NCBI RefSeq assembly: GCF_013267835.1
Contig: NZ_CP053939.1
Coordinates: 930,001-994,000, forward strand
Reading direction: 5' to 3'
From: Neisseria mucosa
GTDB taxonomy: Bacteria > Pseudomonadota > Gammaproteobacteria > Burkholderiales > Neisseriaceae
DNA length: 64,000 bases
Position numbers and translations under genes: made by a program. This document shows positions 38,317-48,011 of this stretch, one piece after another. The notes beneath the pieces are model-generated. The model did not search any database. It saw only the letters and a list, made by a program, of their open reading frames with translations, and was not told where the DNA came from. How positions within the stretch are numbered: the stretch's first letter is position 1; each line of letters begins with the position of its first letter.

Positions 38317-39489
38317 ATGACTTCAACATTCAAACAATGGGTTAGCGTATGCGCACTGGCGGTGGGGGCGTTTATTTTCAATACCACCGAATACATTCCG
38401 ATTGCGCTTTTGAGCGACATCGGTCAAAGCTTTGGCAAAGCGGCAACGGAAGTGGGCATGATGATTACGGTGTATGCGTGGATTGTGGCGTTGCTGTCGC
38501 TGCCGCTGATGCTGATGACGAAAAACATCGAACGGCGCAAATTATTGCTGATGCTGTTTGCACTGTTTGCGCTGTTTCACGCGCTGTCGTTCTTTTCTTG
38601 GAACTTCAACATCCTCTTGGTCAGCCGTATCGGGATTGCGCTGACACATGCGGTCTTTTGGTCGATTACGGCTTCTTTGGCGGTACGGCTTGCCCCCGCC
38701 GGCAAAACCAATCAGGCTTTGGGCCTGCTCAGTACGGGTACGGTTTTGGCGATGGTGTTGGGCATTCCGCTGGGGCGCGTGGTCGGGCAATACTTCGGCT
38801 GGCAGCTCAGCTTCCTGCTGATCGGCGTCTGCGCTGCCGGCGTAATGCTGGTGTTGGCCAAAAACCTGCCTGCTTTACCCAGCCAAAATACCGGCTCTTT
38901 AAGCAGCCTGCCGAGTTTGTTCAAACGCCGTAACCTGGTGCTGCTCTATGCCATGACGGTGTTGATTATTACAGCCCATTTCACGGCATACAGCTATATC
39001 GAGCCTTTTGTGTTGCAAGTTGGCGGATTTAAGGCAGAACAAGTTACCATCGTTTTGAGCCTGTACGGTTTGGCAGGCTTCGCCGCTTCTTATCTGTTTG
39101 GCAAATGGTTTGCCAAATCGCAACGTTTGTTTATGCTCGGCGCAGTGGCGGTCATCCTGCTCTCCGCCCTGCTGCTTCTGCCGTTTGCCTCTTTCCCTTA
39201 TGCGGTGTACGCGCTGGTGTTTATTTGGGGCGTGGCCATCGTCATCGTCAGTTTGGGCATGGTATCGAAAGTTTTGGCATTTGCCTCGGATGCAACTGAT
39301 GTGGCCAACTCGATTTATTCAGGTTTGTACAATGTCGGTATCGGCGGCGGTGCGCTTTTGGGGCATTACGTGACCACTTGGTTCGGCCTTTCCAATATCG
39401 GCATTGCAGGCGCGCTCTTGGCTGCGGCCGCTTTGGCCGTGTGCAGCCTACTGGTTAAAGCACAAGACAACCCGACACAAAACGTTTAA
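38317..39489 (+). CDS. MFS transporter of the sugar-efflux (SotB) type
   Basis: A 390-residue 12-helix major facilitator. The start AVGAFIFNTTEYIPIALLSDI and the loop MTKNIERRKLLL are characteristic of the SotB/AraJ group of the DHA1 drug/sugar efflux family. ATG 38317 begins at the usual place; an in-frame ATG at 38293 has no ribosome site. The real substrate is unknown. It ends at an intrinsic terminator. Confidence 0.87.
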   Translation: MTSTFKQWVSVCALAVGAFIFNTTEYIPIALLSDIGQSFGKAATEVGMMITVYAWIVALLSLPLMLMTKNIERRKLLLMLFALFALFHALSFFSWNFNILLVSRIGIALTHAVFWSITASLAVRLAPAGKTNQALGLLSTGTVLAMVLGIPLGRVVGQYFGWQLSFLLIGVCAAGVMLVLAKNLPALPSQNTGSLSSLPSLFKRRNLVLLYAMTVLIITAHFTAYSYIEPFVLQVGGFKAEQVTIVLSLYGLAGFAASYLFGKWFAKSQRLFMLGAVAVILLSALLLLPFASFPYAVYALVFIWGVAIVIVSLGMVSKVLAFASDATDVANSIYSGLYNVGIGGGALLGHYVTTWFGLSNIGIAGALLAAAALAVCSLLVKAQDNPTQNV

Positions 39490-39512
39490 AATCCAATCAC
39501 TTTCCTAATCGG

Positions 39513-39550
39513 ACGGACAAACGGCCCTCCTGCTGCTTGTCCGTTTTTTA
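39513..39550 (+). terminator. Intrinsic terminator after the MFS gene
   Basis: ACGGACAA pairs with TTGTCCGT across a 16-base loop and is followed by TTTTTT. It is not a DUS hairpin. Confidence 0.82.
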
Positions 39551-39579
39551 TTTTATTTTAAAAAATAATTTACAATTTA

Positions 39580-39608
39580 TTTACACTACATTAAATTACA
39601 AATATACT
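39580..39608 (+). promoter_or_regulatory. Promoter of the DASS transporter gene
   Basis: TTTACA (-35), 17-bp spacer and TATACT (-10), each 5 of 6 to consensus, in AT-rich DNA. The leader is about 70 bases and holds an AG-DUS at 39618-39629. Confidence 0.75.
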
Positions 39609-39682
39609 GTCGCTGTCAGGCCGTCTGAAAACGGCTGGCACAAGCGTAAAAGAAAAACCAGCAAACTTCAGAGGAACATTCT

Positions 39683-41101
39683 ATGGATCTGCACGCAAAG
39701 GACAAAACCCAGCATCCGGAAAACGTCGAGCTGCTCAGTGCGCAAAAGCCGATTACCGACTTTAAGGGCCTGCTGACCACCATCATCTCCGCCGTCGTCT
39801 GTTTCGGCATTTACAGCGTCCTACCTTACAGCCCCGACGCCAACAAAGGCATCGCGCTGTTGATTTTCGTTGCCGCGCTTTGGTTTACCGAAGCCGTCCA
39901 CATCACGGTAACCGCATTGATGGTGCCGATTCTCGCCGTCGTACTCGGCTTCCCCGACATGGACATCAAAAAGGCGATGGCGGGCTTTGCCGATCCGACG
40001 ATTTACATCTTCTTCGGCGGTTTCGCACTTGCCACCGCCCTGCACATGCAGCGCCTCGACCGTAAAATCGCCGTCAGCCTGTTGCGCCTGTCGCGCGGCA
40101 ATATGAAAGTGGCCGTATTGATGCTGTTTGCCGTTACCGCCTTCCTGTCCATGTGGATCAGCAATACCGCGACCGCCGCCATGATGCTGCCTTTGGCCAT
40201 GGGTATGATGAGCCACCTCGATCAAGAAAAAGAACGCAAAACCTACGTTTTCGTCCTACTCGGCATCGCCTACTGCGCCAGTATCGGCGGTTTGGGCACC
40301 GTGGTCGGTTCGCCGCCAAACATGATTGCCGCCAAAGCGCTGAACTTGGACTTCGTCGGCTGGATGAAGCTCGGCCTGCCGATGATGCTGTTGATCCTGC
40401 CGCTGATGCTGTTCTCCATGTATGTCATCCTCAAACCTAATTTGAACGAGCGCGTGGAAGTTAAAGAGGAGTCTATCCCTTGGACGCTGCACCGCGTGAT
40501 CGCATTGTTGATTTTCTTGGCTGCCGCCGTTGCTTGGGTATTCAGCTCCAAAATCAAAGCTGCATTCGGTATTTCCAACCCCGACACCGTCATTGCCCTG
40601 ATTGCCGCCGTTGCCGTCGTCGTATTCGGCGTGGCGCAATGGAAAGAAGTCGCGCGCAATACCGACTGGGGTGTATTGATGCTCTTCGGCGGCGGTATCA
40701 GTTTGAGCGCGTTGCTGCAATCTTCCGGCGCGTCCGAAGCATTGGGTCAACAGGTTGCCTCCACCTTCTCCCACTCTCCTGCGTTGCTGGTGATTTTCGT
40801 GGTTGCCGCCTTCATCATCTTCCTGACCGAATTCACCAGTAACACCGCCTCCGCCGCGCTGCTCGTACCCATTTTCGCCAGCATCGCTACGCAAATGGGG
40901 CTGCCTGAACAAGTCTTGGTATTCGTTATCGGCATTGGCGCATCTTGCGCGTTCATGCTGCCGGTTGCTACGCCGCCTAACGCGATTGTGTTCGGTACGG
41001 GCTTGATTAAACAACGCGAAATGATGAATGTCGGCTTATTGCTGAACGTCCTCTGTATCGTATTGGTTGCGCTGTGGGCTTATTTCGTCCTGATGCCGTA
41101 A
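39683..41101 (+). CDS. DASS-family (SLC13) anion:sodium symporter
   Basis: A 472-residue inner-membrane transporter of the divalent anion:sodium symporter family. The first repeat has SNTATAAMMLP and the second TSNTASAALLVPI: the paired SNT motifs that bind sodium and substrate. The signature ATPPNAIVFGTGLI is near the end. Substrates in the family are succinate, citrate or sulfate; the sequence does not decide. A good GAGGAA ribosome site precedes the ATG. Confidence 0.9.
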   Translation: MDLHAKDKTQHPENVELLSAQKPITDFKGLLTTIISAVVCFGIYSVLPYSPDANKGIALLIFVAALWFTEAVHITVTALMVPILAVVLGFPDMDIKKAMAGFADPTIYIFFGGFALATALHMQRLDRKIAVSLLRLSRGNMKVAVLMLFAVTAFLSMWISNTATAAMMLPLAMGMMSHLDQEKERKTYVFVLLGIAYCASIGGLGTVVGSPPNMIAAKALNLDFVGWMKLGLPMMLLILPLMLFSMYVILKPNLNERVEVKEESIPWTLHRVIALLIFLAAAVAWVFSSKIKAAFGISNPDTVIALIAAVAVVVFGVAQWKEVARNTDWGVLMLFGGGISLSALLQSSGASEALGQQVASTFSHSPALLVIFVVAAFIIFLTEFTSNTASAALLVPIFASIATQMGLPEQVLVFVIGIGASCAFMLPVATPPNAIVFGTGLIKQREMMNVGLLLNVLCIVLVALWAYFVLMP

Positions 41102-41117
41102 ACCCGTAAACATAGTC

Positions 41118-41152
41118 CAGGCCGTCTGAAAGAATATTTTTCAGACGGCCTT
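41118..41152. terminator. DUS hairpin after the DASS gene
   Basis: Opposed AG-DUS with a 14-bp stem and a short AT loop, between same-strand genes. Confidence 0.85.
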
Positions 41153-41216
41153 GAAGTTTGTCGTTCAGACACAATTTAACGAATGATTAAAACCGGATTC
41201 TAACGAAAGGAAACCC

Positions 41217-41726
41217 ATGATTATCCTGCACACCAACAAAGGCGACATCAAAATCGAACTCGATTTCGACAAAGCCCCCGTTACTGCTAAAAATTTCGAG
41301 CAATACGTTAAAGACGGCTTCTACGACGGCGTAATCTTCCACCGTGTCATCAAAGGCTTCATGATTCAAGGTGGCGGCATGGATGAAAACATGAACGAAA
41401 AAGAAACCCGCGATCCGATTCAAAACGAAGCATCCAACGGTTTGCCTAACGAAAAATACACCATCGCCATGGCGCGTACTTCCGATCCTCACTCTGCCAG
41501 CGCGCAATTCTTCATCAACACTGCCGACAACGCTTTCCTGAACTTCCGCTCTAAAGAACTGTACGGCAAAACCGTCGTCCAAGACTGGGGCTACGCCGTA
41601 TTCGGTAAAGTCGTTGACGGTTTTGACGTGGTCGATGCCATCGAAGGCGTTTCTACCAAACGCCACGGCTACCACGACGATGTACCGACCGAACCCGTCA
41701 TCATCACCAAAGCCGAAGTGGTTTAA
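41217..41726 (+). CDS. ppiB: Peptidyl-prolyl cis-trans isomerase B (cyclophilin)
   Basis: A 169-residue cytoplasmic cyclophilin that speeds proline isomerisation during folding. It has [14 protein letters not shown] (catalytic Arg), [17 protein letters not shown] and [14 protein letters not shown]. No signal peptide, so it is the PpiB rather than the periplasmic form. The start has AAAGGAAA. A classic terminator follows. Confidence 0.96.
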   Translation: MIILHTNKGDIKIELDFDKAPVTAKNFEQYVKDGFYDGVIFHRVIKGFMIQGGGMDENMNEKETRDPIQNEASNGLPNEKYTIAMARTSDPHSASAQFFINTADNAFLNFRSKELYGKTVVQDWGYAVFGKVVDGFDVVDAIEGVSTKRHGYHDDVPTEPVIITKAEVV

Positions 41727-41746
41727 TTGATTTGATTTCCCATAAA

Positions 41747-41786
41747 AACAGCCTGTCCGAATTCAAAACGGACAGGCTGTTTTTCA
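41747..41786 (+). terminator. Intrinsic terminator after ppiB
   Basis: A 14-bp perfect stem (AAACAGCCTGTCCG and complement), 9-base loop, T run. Confidence 0.93.
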
Positions 41787-41805
41787 ATCATTAATGACGA
41801 TACCT

Positions 41806-42303
41806 TCACACATCATAAGTACCGACCACGCATGCCGAATCCAACACATGGCCCTGCATGGCAAAATGCAGCTCATTAAAGCGGAAACCGCGCGGTAAAT
41901 CCAAAACAGTGTCCAGCGCGTACACAATCAGTTCATAACGATGGCGGTTGTTCGGTGGCGCCATACCGCCGTAAAACGAAGCCTCTTCGATTTCAAACTT
42001 ACCCAACGCGCTCGCCCAAGTATTCGCGCCCTGCGTAAAATCTGTTGCAGAAATACTTTCATTTTCTGCCACGGAAGTACGTTTCAAATCCGAAATCAAC
42101 CAATGCGTCCATACGAAACCCGATGCTGAAATGGCATCTTTGTCTTCCAACACCACGGCAAACGATTTTGTTCCTTCAGGTGCATCTTCAATCTCAAAAG
42201 GAATCGAATAAGAAGGCATACCGCTCGGGCTGAACTGGCTGCCGCGCTTGCCGTATTTGTCTTCAAATTCGCCGTTGACAATAGCTTTACTGCTGACTTT
42301 CAT
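41806..42303 (-). CDS. YbhB/YbcL (PEBP / Raf kinase inhibitor-like) protein
   Basis: A 165-residue phosphatidylethanolamine-binding-type protein. Family motifs are FAVVLEDKDA, FVWTHWLISDL and YGGMAPPNNRHRYELIVYALD. No signal peptide. GGGAGA before ATG 42303 decides the start against an upstream in-frame ATG at 42393. The ligand of bacterial members is unknown. Confidence 0.92.
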   Translation of the reverse strand: MKVSSKAIVNGEFEDKYGKRGSQFSPSGMPSYSIPFEIEDAPEGTKSFAVVLEDKDAISASGFVWTHWLISDLKRTSVAENESISATDFTQGANTWASALGKFEIEEASFYGGMAPPNNRHRYELIVYALDTVLDLPRGFRFNELHFAMQGHVLDSACVVGTYDV

Positions 42304-42347
42304 CTTATATCTCCCAATAGTAGGTTTATTCATTCTAACAAACACCA

Positions 42348-42406
42348 AGGCCGTCTGAAAGATACTGCCTGTTTCACTTTCCCGATGTCGCATTTTCAGA
42401 CGGCCT
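42348..42406. repeat. Wide DUS inverted pair between YbhB and YpfJ genes
   Basis: Opposed AG-DUS 35 bases apart in a divergent intergenic region, so a terminator role is unlikely. Confidence 0.75.
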
Positions 42407-42451
42407 CAAGCAATATTCACAATTCGATCAAACACATTTGGCATTCCATAG

Positions 42452-42457
42452 TATAAT
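42452..42457 (+). promoter_or_regulatory. Candidate -10 box for the YpfJ gene
   Basis: Perfect TATAAT 33 bases before the start; no clear -35. Confidence 0.45.
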
Positions 42458-42489
42458 CCGCCGCATGAAAACTACACAGGATACGCATT

Positions 42490-43329
42490 ATGGATTGGAA
42501 AGGCCGTGAACAAAGCCAAAACGTCGAAGATCGCCGCGGAAGCCGTGGCGGCGGTGGCGGCAAAATGCCGGGCATACTCGGCATTATCGTGGTTTTGGTC
42601 GGCGCATATTACGGCGTGGATTTGAGCGGTTTGGTTGGCGGCTCATCTTCGATGGGCATTCCTACCCAGCAAGCTTCCCGACTCGACAGCCAACAAGAAG
42701 CCGAGTTGAAAGAACTGTCCCGTGTCGTCCTTGCTGATACCGAAAAAGCATGGAGTAAATATTTCCAGCAACACGGGCAACACTACACACCGACAACCAT
42801 GGTGTTGTATGAAAGCAGTACGTCCACCGCCTGTGGTACGGGCCAATCTGCCATGGGCCCGTTTTACTGTCCGGGCGACCAAAGAGTTTATTTGGATTTG
42901 AGTTTCTACGAAGACATGCGCACCAAGCTCGAATCCGCCAGCGATGCCGCGTTTGCCTACGTTATTGCCCATGAAGTCGGCCATCACGTTCAAAACCTGC
43001 TCGGCATTCTGCCTAAAGTCCACAAAATGCAACAGCAAGTCGGCAAAAAAGAGGCCAATGCCCTTTCCGTCAAACTCGAATTGCAGGCCGACTGTTTCGC
43101 TGGTATTTGGGGACACTACGCCGTCAACAACAATATCTTCAAAACAGAAGACATTCAAAAAGCGATGCTTGCCGCCGAATCCGTCGGCGACGACCGCTTG
43201 CAGAAACAGGCTCAGGGCTATGTCGTTCCCGACAGCTTTACCCATGGCTCGTCCGAAGAACGCATGACTTGGCTCAAGCGCGGCTTGGAAAGCGGCGATA
43301 TCAACCAGTGCAACACTTTCAACAATTGA
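42490..43329 (+). CDS. YpfJ-family neutral zinc metallopeptidase
   Basis: A 279-residue protein of the KPN_02809/YpfJ family. A glycine-rich basic N-terminus leads to one membrane helix at about 28-45. The zinc motif HEVGHH is at 161-166 with Glu162 as base, and a LQADCFAGIWGH segment supplies the later ligand region. Cys115 and Cys127 flank the family's ACGTGQSAMGPFYCPGD block. The catalytic part should face the periplasm. Its substrate is unknown. Confidence 0.92.
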   Translation: MDWKGREQSQNVEDRRGSRGGGGGKMPGILGIIVVLVGAYYGVDLSGLVGGSSSMGIPTQQASRLDSQQEAELKELSRVVLADTEKAWSKYFQQHGQHYTPTTMVLYESSTSTACGTGQSAMGPFYCPGDQRVYLDLSFYEDMRTKLESASDAAFAYVIAHEVGHHVQNLLGILPKVHKMQQQVGKKEANALSVKLELQADCFAGIWGHYAVNNNIFKTEDIQKAMLAAESVGDDRLQKQAQGYVVPDSFTHGSSEERMTWLKRGLESGDINQCNTFNN

Positions 43330-43364
43330 TTCGTCCAAACAACACTGTTCTTTGATGTAACGAT

Positions 43365-43397
43365 AAAAGGCCGTCTGAATTCTTCAGACGGCCTTTT
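43365..43397. terminator. DUS hairpin after the YpfJ gene
   Basis: A 15-bp stem with 3-base loop and T run. Confidence 0.88.
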
Positions 43398-43450
43398 AGC
43401 CGTGTTAGAATAACGCCTATTATTTTCCCTTAAATTCAAAGGAAATCCAC

Positions 43451-44833
43451 ATGGCAAATATCGCCCGCGACATTTTCAAAGCCTACGACATCCGGGGCAT
43501 CGTCGGTAAAACCCTGACCGACGAAGCTGCCTACTTAATCGGCAAAGCCATTGCCACCAAAGCCTTAGAAAAAGGCATTACCCGCATCGCATTCGGTCGC
43601 GACGGCCGTTTGAGCGGTCCCGGCCTGATGGCACAAATTCAACGCGGTTTCACAGACAGCGGCATCGACGTCCTCAACGTCGGCATGGTTGCCACCCCTA
43701 TGCTCTACTTCGCAGCCATCAACGAATGCGGCGGCAGCGGCGTAATGATTACCGGCAGCCACAATCCGCCCGATTACAACGGTTTCAAAATGATGCTCGG
43801 CGGCGACACGCTCGCAGGCGAAGCCATTCAAGAACTTTTAGCCATTATTGAAAAAGACGGTTTTGTTGCCGCCGACAAACAAGGCAGCGTAACCGAAAAA
43901 GACATCTCCGGCGAATACCACAACAATATCGTCGGCCACATCAAGCTCAAACGCCCGATGAAAATCGCCATCGACGCGGGCAACGGTGTCGGCGGCGCAT
44001 TCGCGGGTAAACTCTACAAAGGCTTGGGCAACGAAGTAACCGAACTTTTCTGCGAAGTGGACGGCAATTTCCCTAACCACCACCCCGACCCTTCCAAACC
44101 GAAAAACCTGCAAGACCTCATTGTCGAGCTCAAAAACGGCGATGCCGAAATCGGCTTGGCATTTGACGGCGATGCCGACCGCTTGGGCGTGGTTACCAAA
44201 GACGGCAACATCATCTATCCGGACCGCCAACTGATGCTTTTCGCGCAAGACGTGTTGAGCCGCAATCCTAAAGCCAAAGTGATTTTCGACGTCAAATCCA
44301 CCCGCCTGCTCGCGCCTTGGATTAAAGAACACGGCGGTGATCCTGTCATGGAGAAAACCGGCCACAGCTTCATCAAATCCACCATGAAAAAGACCGGCGC
44401 ACTGGTTGCCGGCGAAATGAGCGGACACATCTTCTTTAAAGAACGCTGGTTCGGCTTCGACGACGGTATGTATGCCGGCGCACGCCTCTTGGAAATCCTG
44501 TCTGCCTTCGACAATCCATCCGAAGTGTTGAACAAGCTGCCGCAAAGCATTTCCACTCCGGAACTCAACATCGACCTGCCGGAAGGCAGCAACGGCCACA
44601 AAGTGATTGAAGAGCTGGCTTCCAATGCCAAGTTTGAAGGTGCGACCGAAATCATCACCATCGACGGCTTGCGCGTTGAATTCCCCGACGGCTTCGGCCT
44701 GATGCGTGCTTCCAATACCACACCGATTTTGGTGTTGCGTTTTGAAGCGGATACACAAGAAGCAATTGAGCGTATCCAAAACCAATTCAAAGCAGTCATT
44801 GAAAGCAATCCTGCATTGAAATGGCCGCTGTAA
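43451..44833 (+). CDS. Phosphomannomutase/phosphoglucomutase
   Basis: A 460-residue alpha-D-phosphohexomutase that interconverts the 1- and 6-phosphates of mannose or glucose. The phosphoserine site is TGSHNPPDYN with Ser103, the Mg loop is DGDADRLG and the sugar loop GEMSGHIFF. In Neisseria the homologue Pgm feeds UDP-glucose for LOS and other glycans. AAAGGAAA precedes the start. It stands alone, with a DUS hairpin after it. Confidence 0.95.
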   Translation: MANIARDIFKAYDIRGIVGKTLTDEAAYLIGKAIATKALEKGITRIAFGRDGRLSGPGLMAQIQRGFTDSGIDVLNVGMVATPMLYFAAINECGGSGVMITGSHNPPDYNGFKMMLGGDTLAGEAIQELLAIIEKDGFVAADKQGSVTEKDISGEYHNNIVGHIKLKRPMKIAIDAGNGVGGAFAGKLYKGLGNEVTELFCEVDGNFPNHHPDPSKPKNLQDLIVELKNGDAEIGLAFDGDADRLGVVTKDGNIIYPDRQLMLFAQDVLSRNPKAKVIFDVKSTRLLAPWIKEHGGDPVMEKTGHSFIKSTMKKTGALVAGEMSGHIFFKERWFGFDDGMYAGARLLEILSAFDNPSEVLNKLPQSISTPELNIDLPEGSNGHKVIEELASNAKFEGATEIITIDGLRVEFPDGFGLMRASNTTPILVLRFEADTQEAIERIQNQFKAVIESNPALKWPL

Positions 44834-44850
44834 GGGTTTAGGCTAAAACA

Positions 44851-44884
44851 AAAGGCCGTCTGAAAATCATTTCAGACGGCCTTT
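44851..44884. terminator. DUS hairpin between the phosphohexomutase gene and rpe
   Basis: A 15-bp stem with 4-base loop between convergent genes. Confidence 0.9.
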
Positions 44885-44937
44885 AATATTCAATATTGTT
44901 ATTCCAAAGTTTCAAAACTAAGAATATCCCGGCTTAG

Positions 44938-45618
44938 TTACCCGATTTGCGCCAACTGTTGGCGCATTTCATCGATAACGGCTTTGTAATCCGGTTTGCC
45001 AAAAATCGCCGAACCGGCCACAAACGTATCCGCACCTGCCGCTGCAATTTCTGCAATATTGTCTGTCTTCACACCGCCATCGACTTCCAATGCGATATGG
45101 CGGCCGCTTTGCCATTCGTACTCGTCCAACATCTCGCGCACTTTGCGGATTTTCACCAGCGTATTCGGGATAAAGCTTTGTCCGCCAAAACCCGGGTTGA
45201 CCGACATCAGCAACACCATATCCAGTTTATCCAAAACGTTTTCCAGAATATTGACCGGCGTAGCAGGATTCAATACCAAGCCTGCCTGACAGCCGTATTC
45301 TTTAATCAAACCCAAGCTGCGATCGACATGGCGGCTGGCTTCCGGATGAAAAGTAATGATATTGGCACCGGCTTTGGCAAACGCATGAATCAAATCGTCC
45401 ACCGGCTCAACCATCAAATGCACATCGACCGGCACGGTTGCATACGGTTTCAAAGCCGCGCAAACCATAGGGCCGAAAGTCAGATTCGGCACATAATGAT
45501 TGTCCATCACGTCAAAATGAATCAAATCCGCACCGGCGCGGATAACTTCGGCAACCTCTTCGCCCAAGCGGGCAAAATCGGCAGACAAAATACTGGGGGC
45601 GATACGGTAGTCGGTCAT
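44938..45618 (-). CDS. rpe: Ribulose-phosphate 3-epimerase
   Basis: Rpe interconverts ribulose 5-phosphate and xylulose 5-phosphate in the pentose phosphate pathway. The 226-residue TIM barrel begins [17 protein letters not shown], has [31 protein letters not shown] and [19 protein letters not shown] precedes the ATG. The 277-base gap upstream of it to the next gene is AT-rich and shows no gene. Confidence 0.97.
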   Translation of the reverse strand: MTDYRIAPSILSADFARLGEEVAEVIRAGADLIHFDVMDNHYVPNLTFGPMVCAALKPYATVPVDVHLMVEPVDDLIHAFAKAGANIITFHPEASRHVDRSLGLIKEYGCQAGLVLNPATPVNILENVLDKLDMVLLMSVNPGFGGQSFIPNTLVKIRKVREMLDEYEWQSGRHIALEVDGGVKTDNIAEIAAAGADTFVAGSAIFGKPDYKAVIDEMRQQLAQIG

Positions 45619-45895
45619 GTTTGTTCTCCTAAAGTGTGTTCCTTTGTCATTATCGCATTTTTGCCCCTATGTTGTATGCTGCCGACAACATCTCTACCGT
45701 CATTTTTATGAATTTACATTTCACATACATTAATGAAACTTAAAATCAAATTGTAAGGCTTTGAAAATAAATTATTTGAATACATACATGTGCAGAAAAA
45801 TCTAACATCATTAACAAAAGTTAACTGCTTTGATACTGCCTTTCACACGCTAATCGGTTATATTTCCAAACCTGATGAAACATTAGGAAAACACC

Positions 45896-46324
45896 GTGTC
45901 TGTCGCACTTTCCCGCTATCCGACTTTTACTTTCTTAGCACTCGTCCTACTCTGTTCCAGCCTGCCTGCCCATGCCGGTCCGTTTCTGGCCACTTTGGAC
46001 GACTTCCACCCCAATTGCGATATCCGACAGCTTAATCTATCCGCCGACCAACACGCCGCCCTGCGCCGCCTGCGTACCGACTTCAAACAAATCAACGATA
46101 AAGCCTACCGCAAAACCGTACGCTCCGACCGCAACCGCCGTCAAACCATCATCAAAATCCTCTCCGGCGACTCATTCGATTCAAACGCCGCCCGCGACTA
46201 TGTTGAAAGCCGCTACCTCTCCAGCATGGACTATGCAGTGGATGAAATGGAAATCCAATACCGCCTCTATCATCTGCTCAATCCGCGCCAACGCCAGCAG
46301 TGGTTGTCTTCATGTTTGCGCTGA
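45896..46324 (+). CDS. Spy/CpxP-like periplasmic protein
   Basis: A 142-residue protein starting at GTG behind TAGGAAA; there is no in-frame ATG upstream before a stop. A signal peptide of about 27 residues ends at AHA. The mature part is helical and charged, with LSADQHAALRRLRTDF and a C-terminal LNPRQRQQWLS, the LTxxQ-type repeats of the Spy/CpxP chaperone family. Two cysteines lie near the ends (NCD and SCLR) and may bond. The role is inferred from the family. Confidence 0.75.
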   Translation: MSVALSRYPTFTFLALVLLCSSLPAHAGPFLATLDDFHPNCDIRQLNLSADQHAALRRLRTDFKQINDKAYRKTVRSDRNRRQTIIKILSGDSFDSNAARDYVESRYLSSMDYAVDEMEIQYRLYHLLNPRQRQQWLSSCLR

Positions 46325-46341
46325 TGGATAAATAAAAATAC

Positions 46342-46377
46342 AAAAGGCCGTCTGAAACCATATTCAGACGGCCTTTG
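46342..46377. terminator. DUS hairpin between the Spy-like and DUF815 genes
   Basis: A 14-bp stem with a 6-base loop between convergent genes. Confidence 0.87.
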
Positions 46378-46389
46378 CTTTTTTCAGCC

Positions 46390-47256
46390 TTAATCCAACA
46401 CTCTTTCTTCCGGCAAGCGTCCTGCCCAGTCGCAGGCAAACTGCCATGCCGAGCGGCCTGAACGGCTGCCGCGCATTTGCGCCCATTGCAACGCGGCTTT
46501 GCGCGCGGTATCGTCAAAAGGCACATTGAAATCGTCCAACCAGTTGGCTACGGCGGTCAAATAATCGTTTTGGTCGAAAGGATAAAAACTCAGCCATAAG
46601 CCGAAGCGGTCGGAAAGGGAAATTTTCTCCTCGACGGCCTCTTTCTGATGGATTTCGCCGCGAGTGCCCGTAGTACCGCCGTTTTCATCCATGTATTCGG
46701 GAATTAAATGACGGCGGTTGGAAGTTGCATAAACCAAAACATTGGTGCAACGTTGCGACAATCCGCCGTCTAAAGCAGTTTTCAAGGCTTTATAGGTTTC
46801 ATCGCCGGTTTCAAACGACAAATCATCGCAGAAAACGATAAATTTCTCGGGGCGTTCGGACAACAGCGTCAACAAAGCCGGCAAGCTGATCAAATCGCTT
46901 TTATCCACTTCAATCAGTCGCAGGCCGCGCTCGGCGTATTCGTGCAACAACGCTTTAACCAAGGAAGATTTGCCCGTACCGCGTGCGCCGGTCATCAAGA
47001 CATTATTTGCCGGACGGCCTGCCAAAAATTGCTCGGTATTGCGTTTCAGCCTGTCGGTTTGCGAACCGACTGCCGCCAATCGGCTCAAAGGAAACGTATG
47101 CGGACGCGGCAGACTTTCCAAAATACCTTTTTTGCCCACGCTGTGCCAACGGTAGGCCAAAGCGCGCCAGTCGGTTTTACCGGCTTCGTCAGGCAGGATT
47201 AAATCCAGACGGTTTAAAACGGAATTCGCTTTTTTCAAAAAATTAGATAATTTCAT
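46390..47256 (-). CDS. DUF815 family AAA-type ATPase
   Basis: A 288-residue P-loop ATPase of the DUF815 family. Walker A is GARGTGKS at 90-97, Walker B is FIVFCDDLSFE near 140, and VYATSNRRHLIPEY near 180 is a sensor-1-like segment typical of AAA+ proteins. It has no membrane segment. The family's function is not established. It lies downstream of ribE by 15 bp and is probably cotranscribed with it. Confidence 0.88.
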   Translation of the reverse strand: MKLSNFLKKANSVLNRLDLILPDEAGKTDWRALAYRWHSVGKKGILESLPRPHTFPLSRLAAVGSQTDRLKRNTEQFLAGRPANNVLMTGARGTGKSSLVKALLHEYAERGLRLIEVDKSDLISLPALLTLLSERPEKFIVFCDDLSFETGDETYKALKTALDGGLSQRCTNVLVYATSNRRHLIPEYMDENGGTTGTRGEIHQKEAVEEKISLSDRFGLWLSFYPFDQNDYLTAVANWLDDFNVPFDDTARKAALQWAQMRGSRSGRSAWQFACDWAGRLPEERVLD

Positions 47257-47270
47257 TTCGGCTTTCTTTT

Positions 47271-47282
47271 TTCAGACGGCCT
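47271..47282 (-). repeat. AG-DUS that supplies the ribE stop codon
   Basis: On the coding strand AGGCCGTCTGAA is read as A-V-stop (GCC GTC TGA), so the last two residues and the stop of ribE come from the DUS. Confidence 0.92.
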
Positions 47283-47886
47283 TTTGCGCCAATACCCGCA
47301 TAACGGTATCGACAACGGCTTGGGTTTGCGGATCGATTTCAATATTGATGAGGTCGCCTTCTTTGCGGCTGCCAAACAGGGTACGCTCCAAAGTCTCAGG
47401 AATCAGGTGTACGCAAAATTCGCTGTCGCTGACTTCGCCTATGGTCAGGCTGCAACCGTCCAAACCGACAAAGCCTTTGGTCAGGATGTAGGGTTTGAGG
47501 TTTTCCGGCAGCTCAAACCAAACTGTACGGTTGAACTCGCTGGATTCGATACGGGAAATTCGGGTAACCGCCATCACATGGCCGCTCATCACATGGCCGC
47601 CGATTTCATCGCCAAACCGCGCCGCGCGTTCCAAATTGACACTGTCGCCGACTTTCAAGCTGCCGAGATTGGTTTTGCGTAAGGTTTCGTCCATCAAATC
47701 AAAGCTGACTTTGTTGCCGTCGATTCGGGTAATGGTCAGGCAGCAGCCGTTGTTGGCGACAGAGGCGCCGGTTTGCAGATTGTCGGCGATTTCAGGGGGC
47801 AGCTCGACTGTGTGGGTACGAAAGTCGGGCGAAGGTTGGACGATGTCCGTAATTTTGCCCATGCCTTGTACGATGCCTGTAAACAT
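47272..47886 (-). CDS. ribE: Riboflavin synthase alpha chain
   Basis: RibE turns two molecules of 6,7-dimethyl-8-ribityllumazine into riboflavin. The 204-residue protein begins MFTGIVQG and contains two lumazine-binding repeats (NGCCLT near 49; DGCSLTIG near 146). ATG 47886 is the family start; an in-frame ATG at 47943 would add 19 unrelated residues. The C-terminus and stop are written by a DUS. The DUF815 gene follows after 15 bp. Confidence 0.95.
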   Translation of the reverse strand: MFTGIVQGMGKITDIVQPSPDFRTHTVELPPEIADNLQTGASVANNGCCLTITRIDGNKVSFDLMDETLRKTNLGSLKVGDSVNLERAARFGDEIGGHVMSGHVMAVTRISRIESSEFNRTVWFELPENLKPYILTKGFVGLDGCSLTIGEVSDSEFCVHLIPETLERTLFGSRKEGDLINIEIDPQTQAVVDTVMRVLAQKAV

Positions 47887-47920
47887 GATGTCTTCTTTCC
47901 GATGGTACGATAAGGCGGAT

Positions 47921-47929
47921 ATTGTAGCA
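47921..47929 (-). promoter_or_regulatory. ribE promoter, extended -10
   Basis: On the minus strand TGC-TACAAT, an extended -10 about 35 bases before the start. The -35 position is occupied by a DUS (47944-47955). The divergent rlmJ has TATAAT at 47980-47985. Confidence 0.5.
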
Positions 47930-48011
47930 TTTTCCAGGCACAAAGGCCGTCTGAAAGCGGTGATGGTGATGGTTTGGGGTATAATCGGATTTTTATTTCC
48001 GCCGCCCGATC

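Noticed and set aside
43838..44785. A 315-codon open frame on the minus strand opposite the phosphohexomutase gene
   Set aside because: Antisense shadow of a gene whose active-site motifs are all clear.
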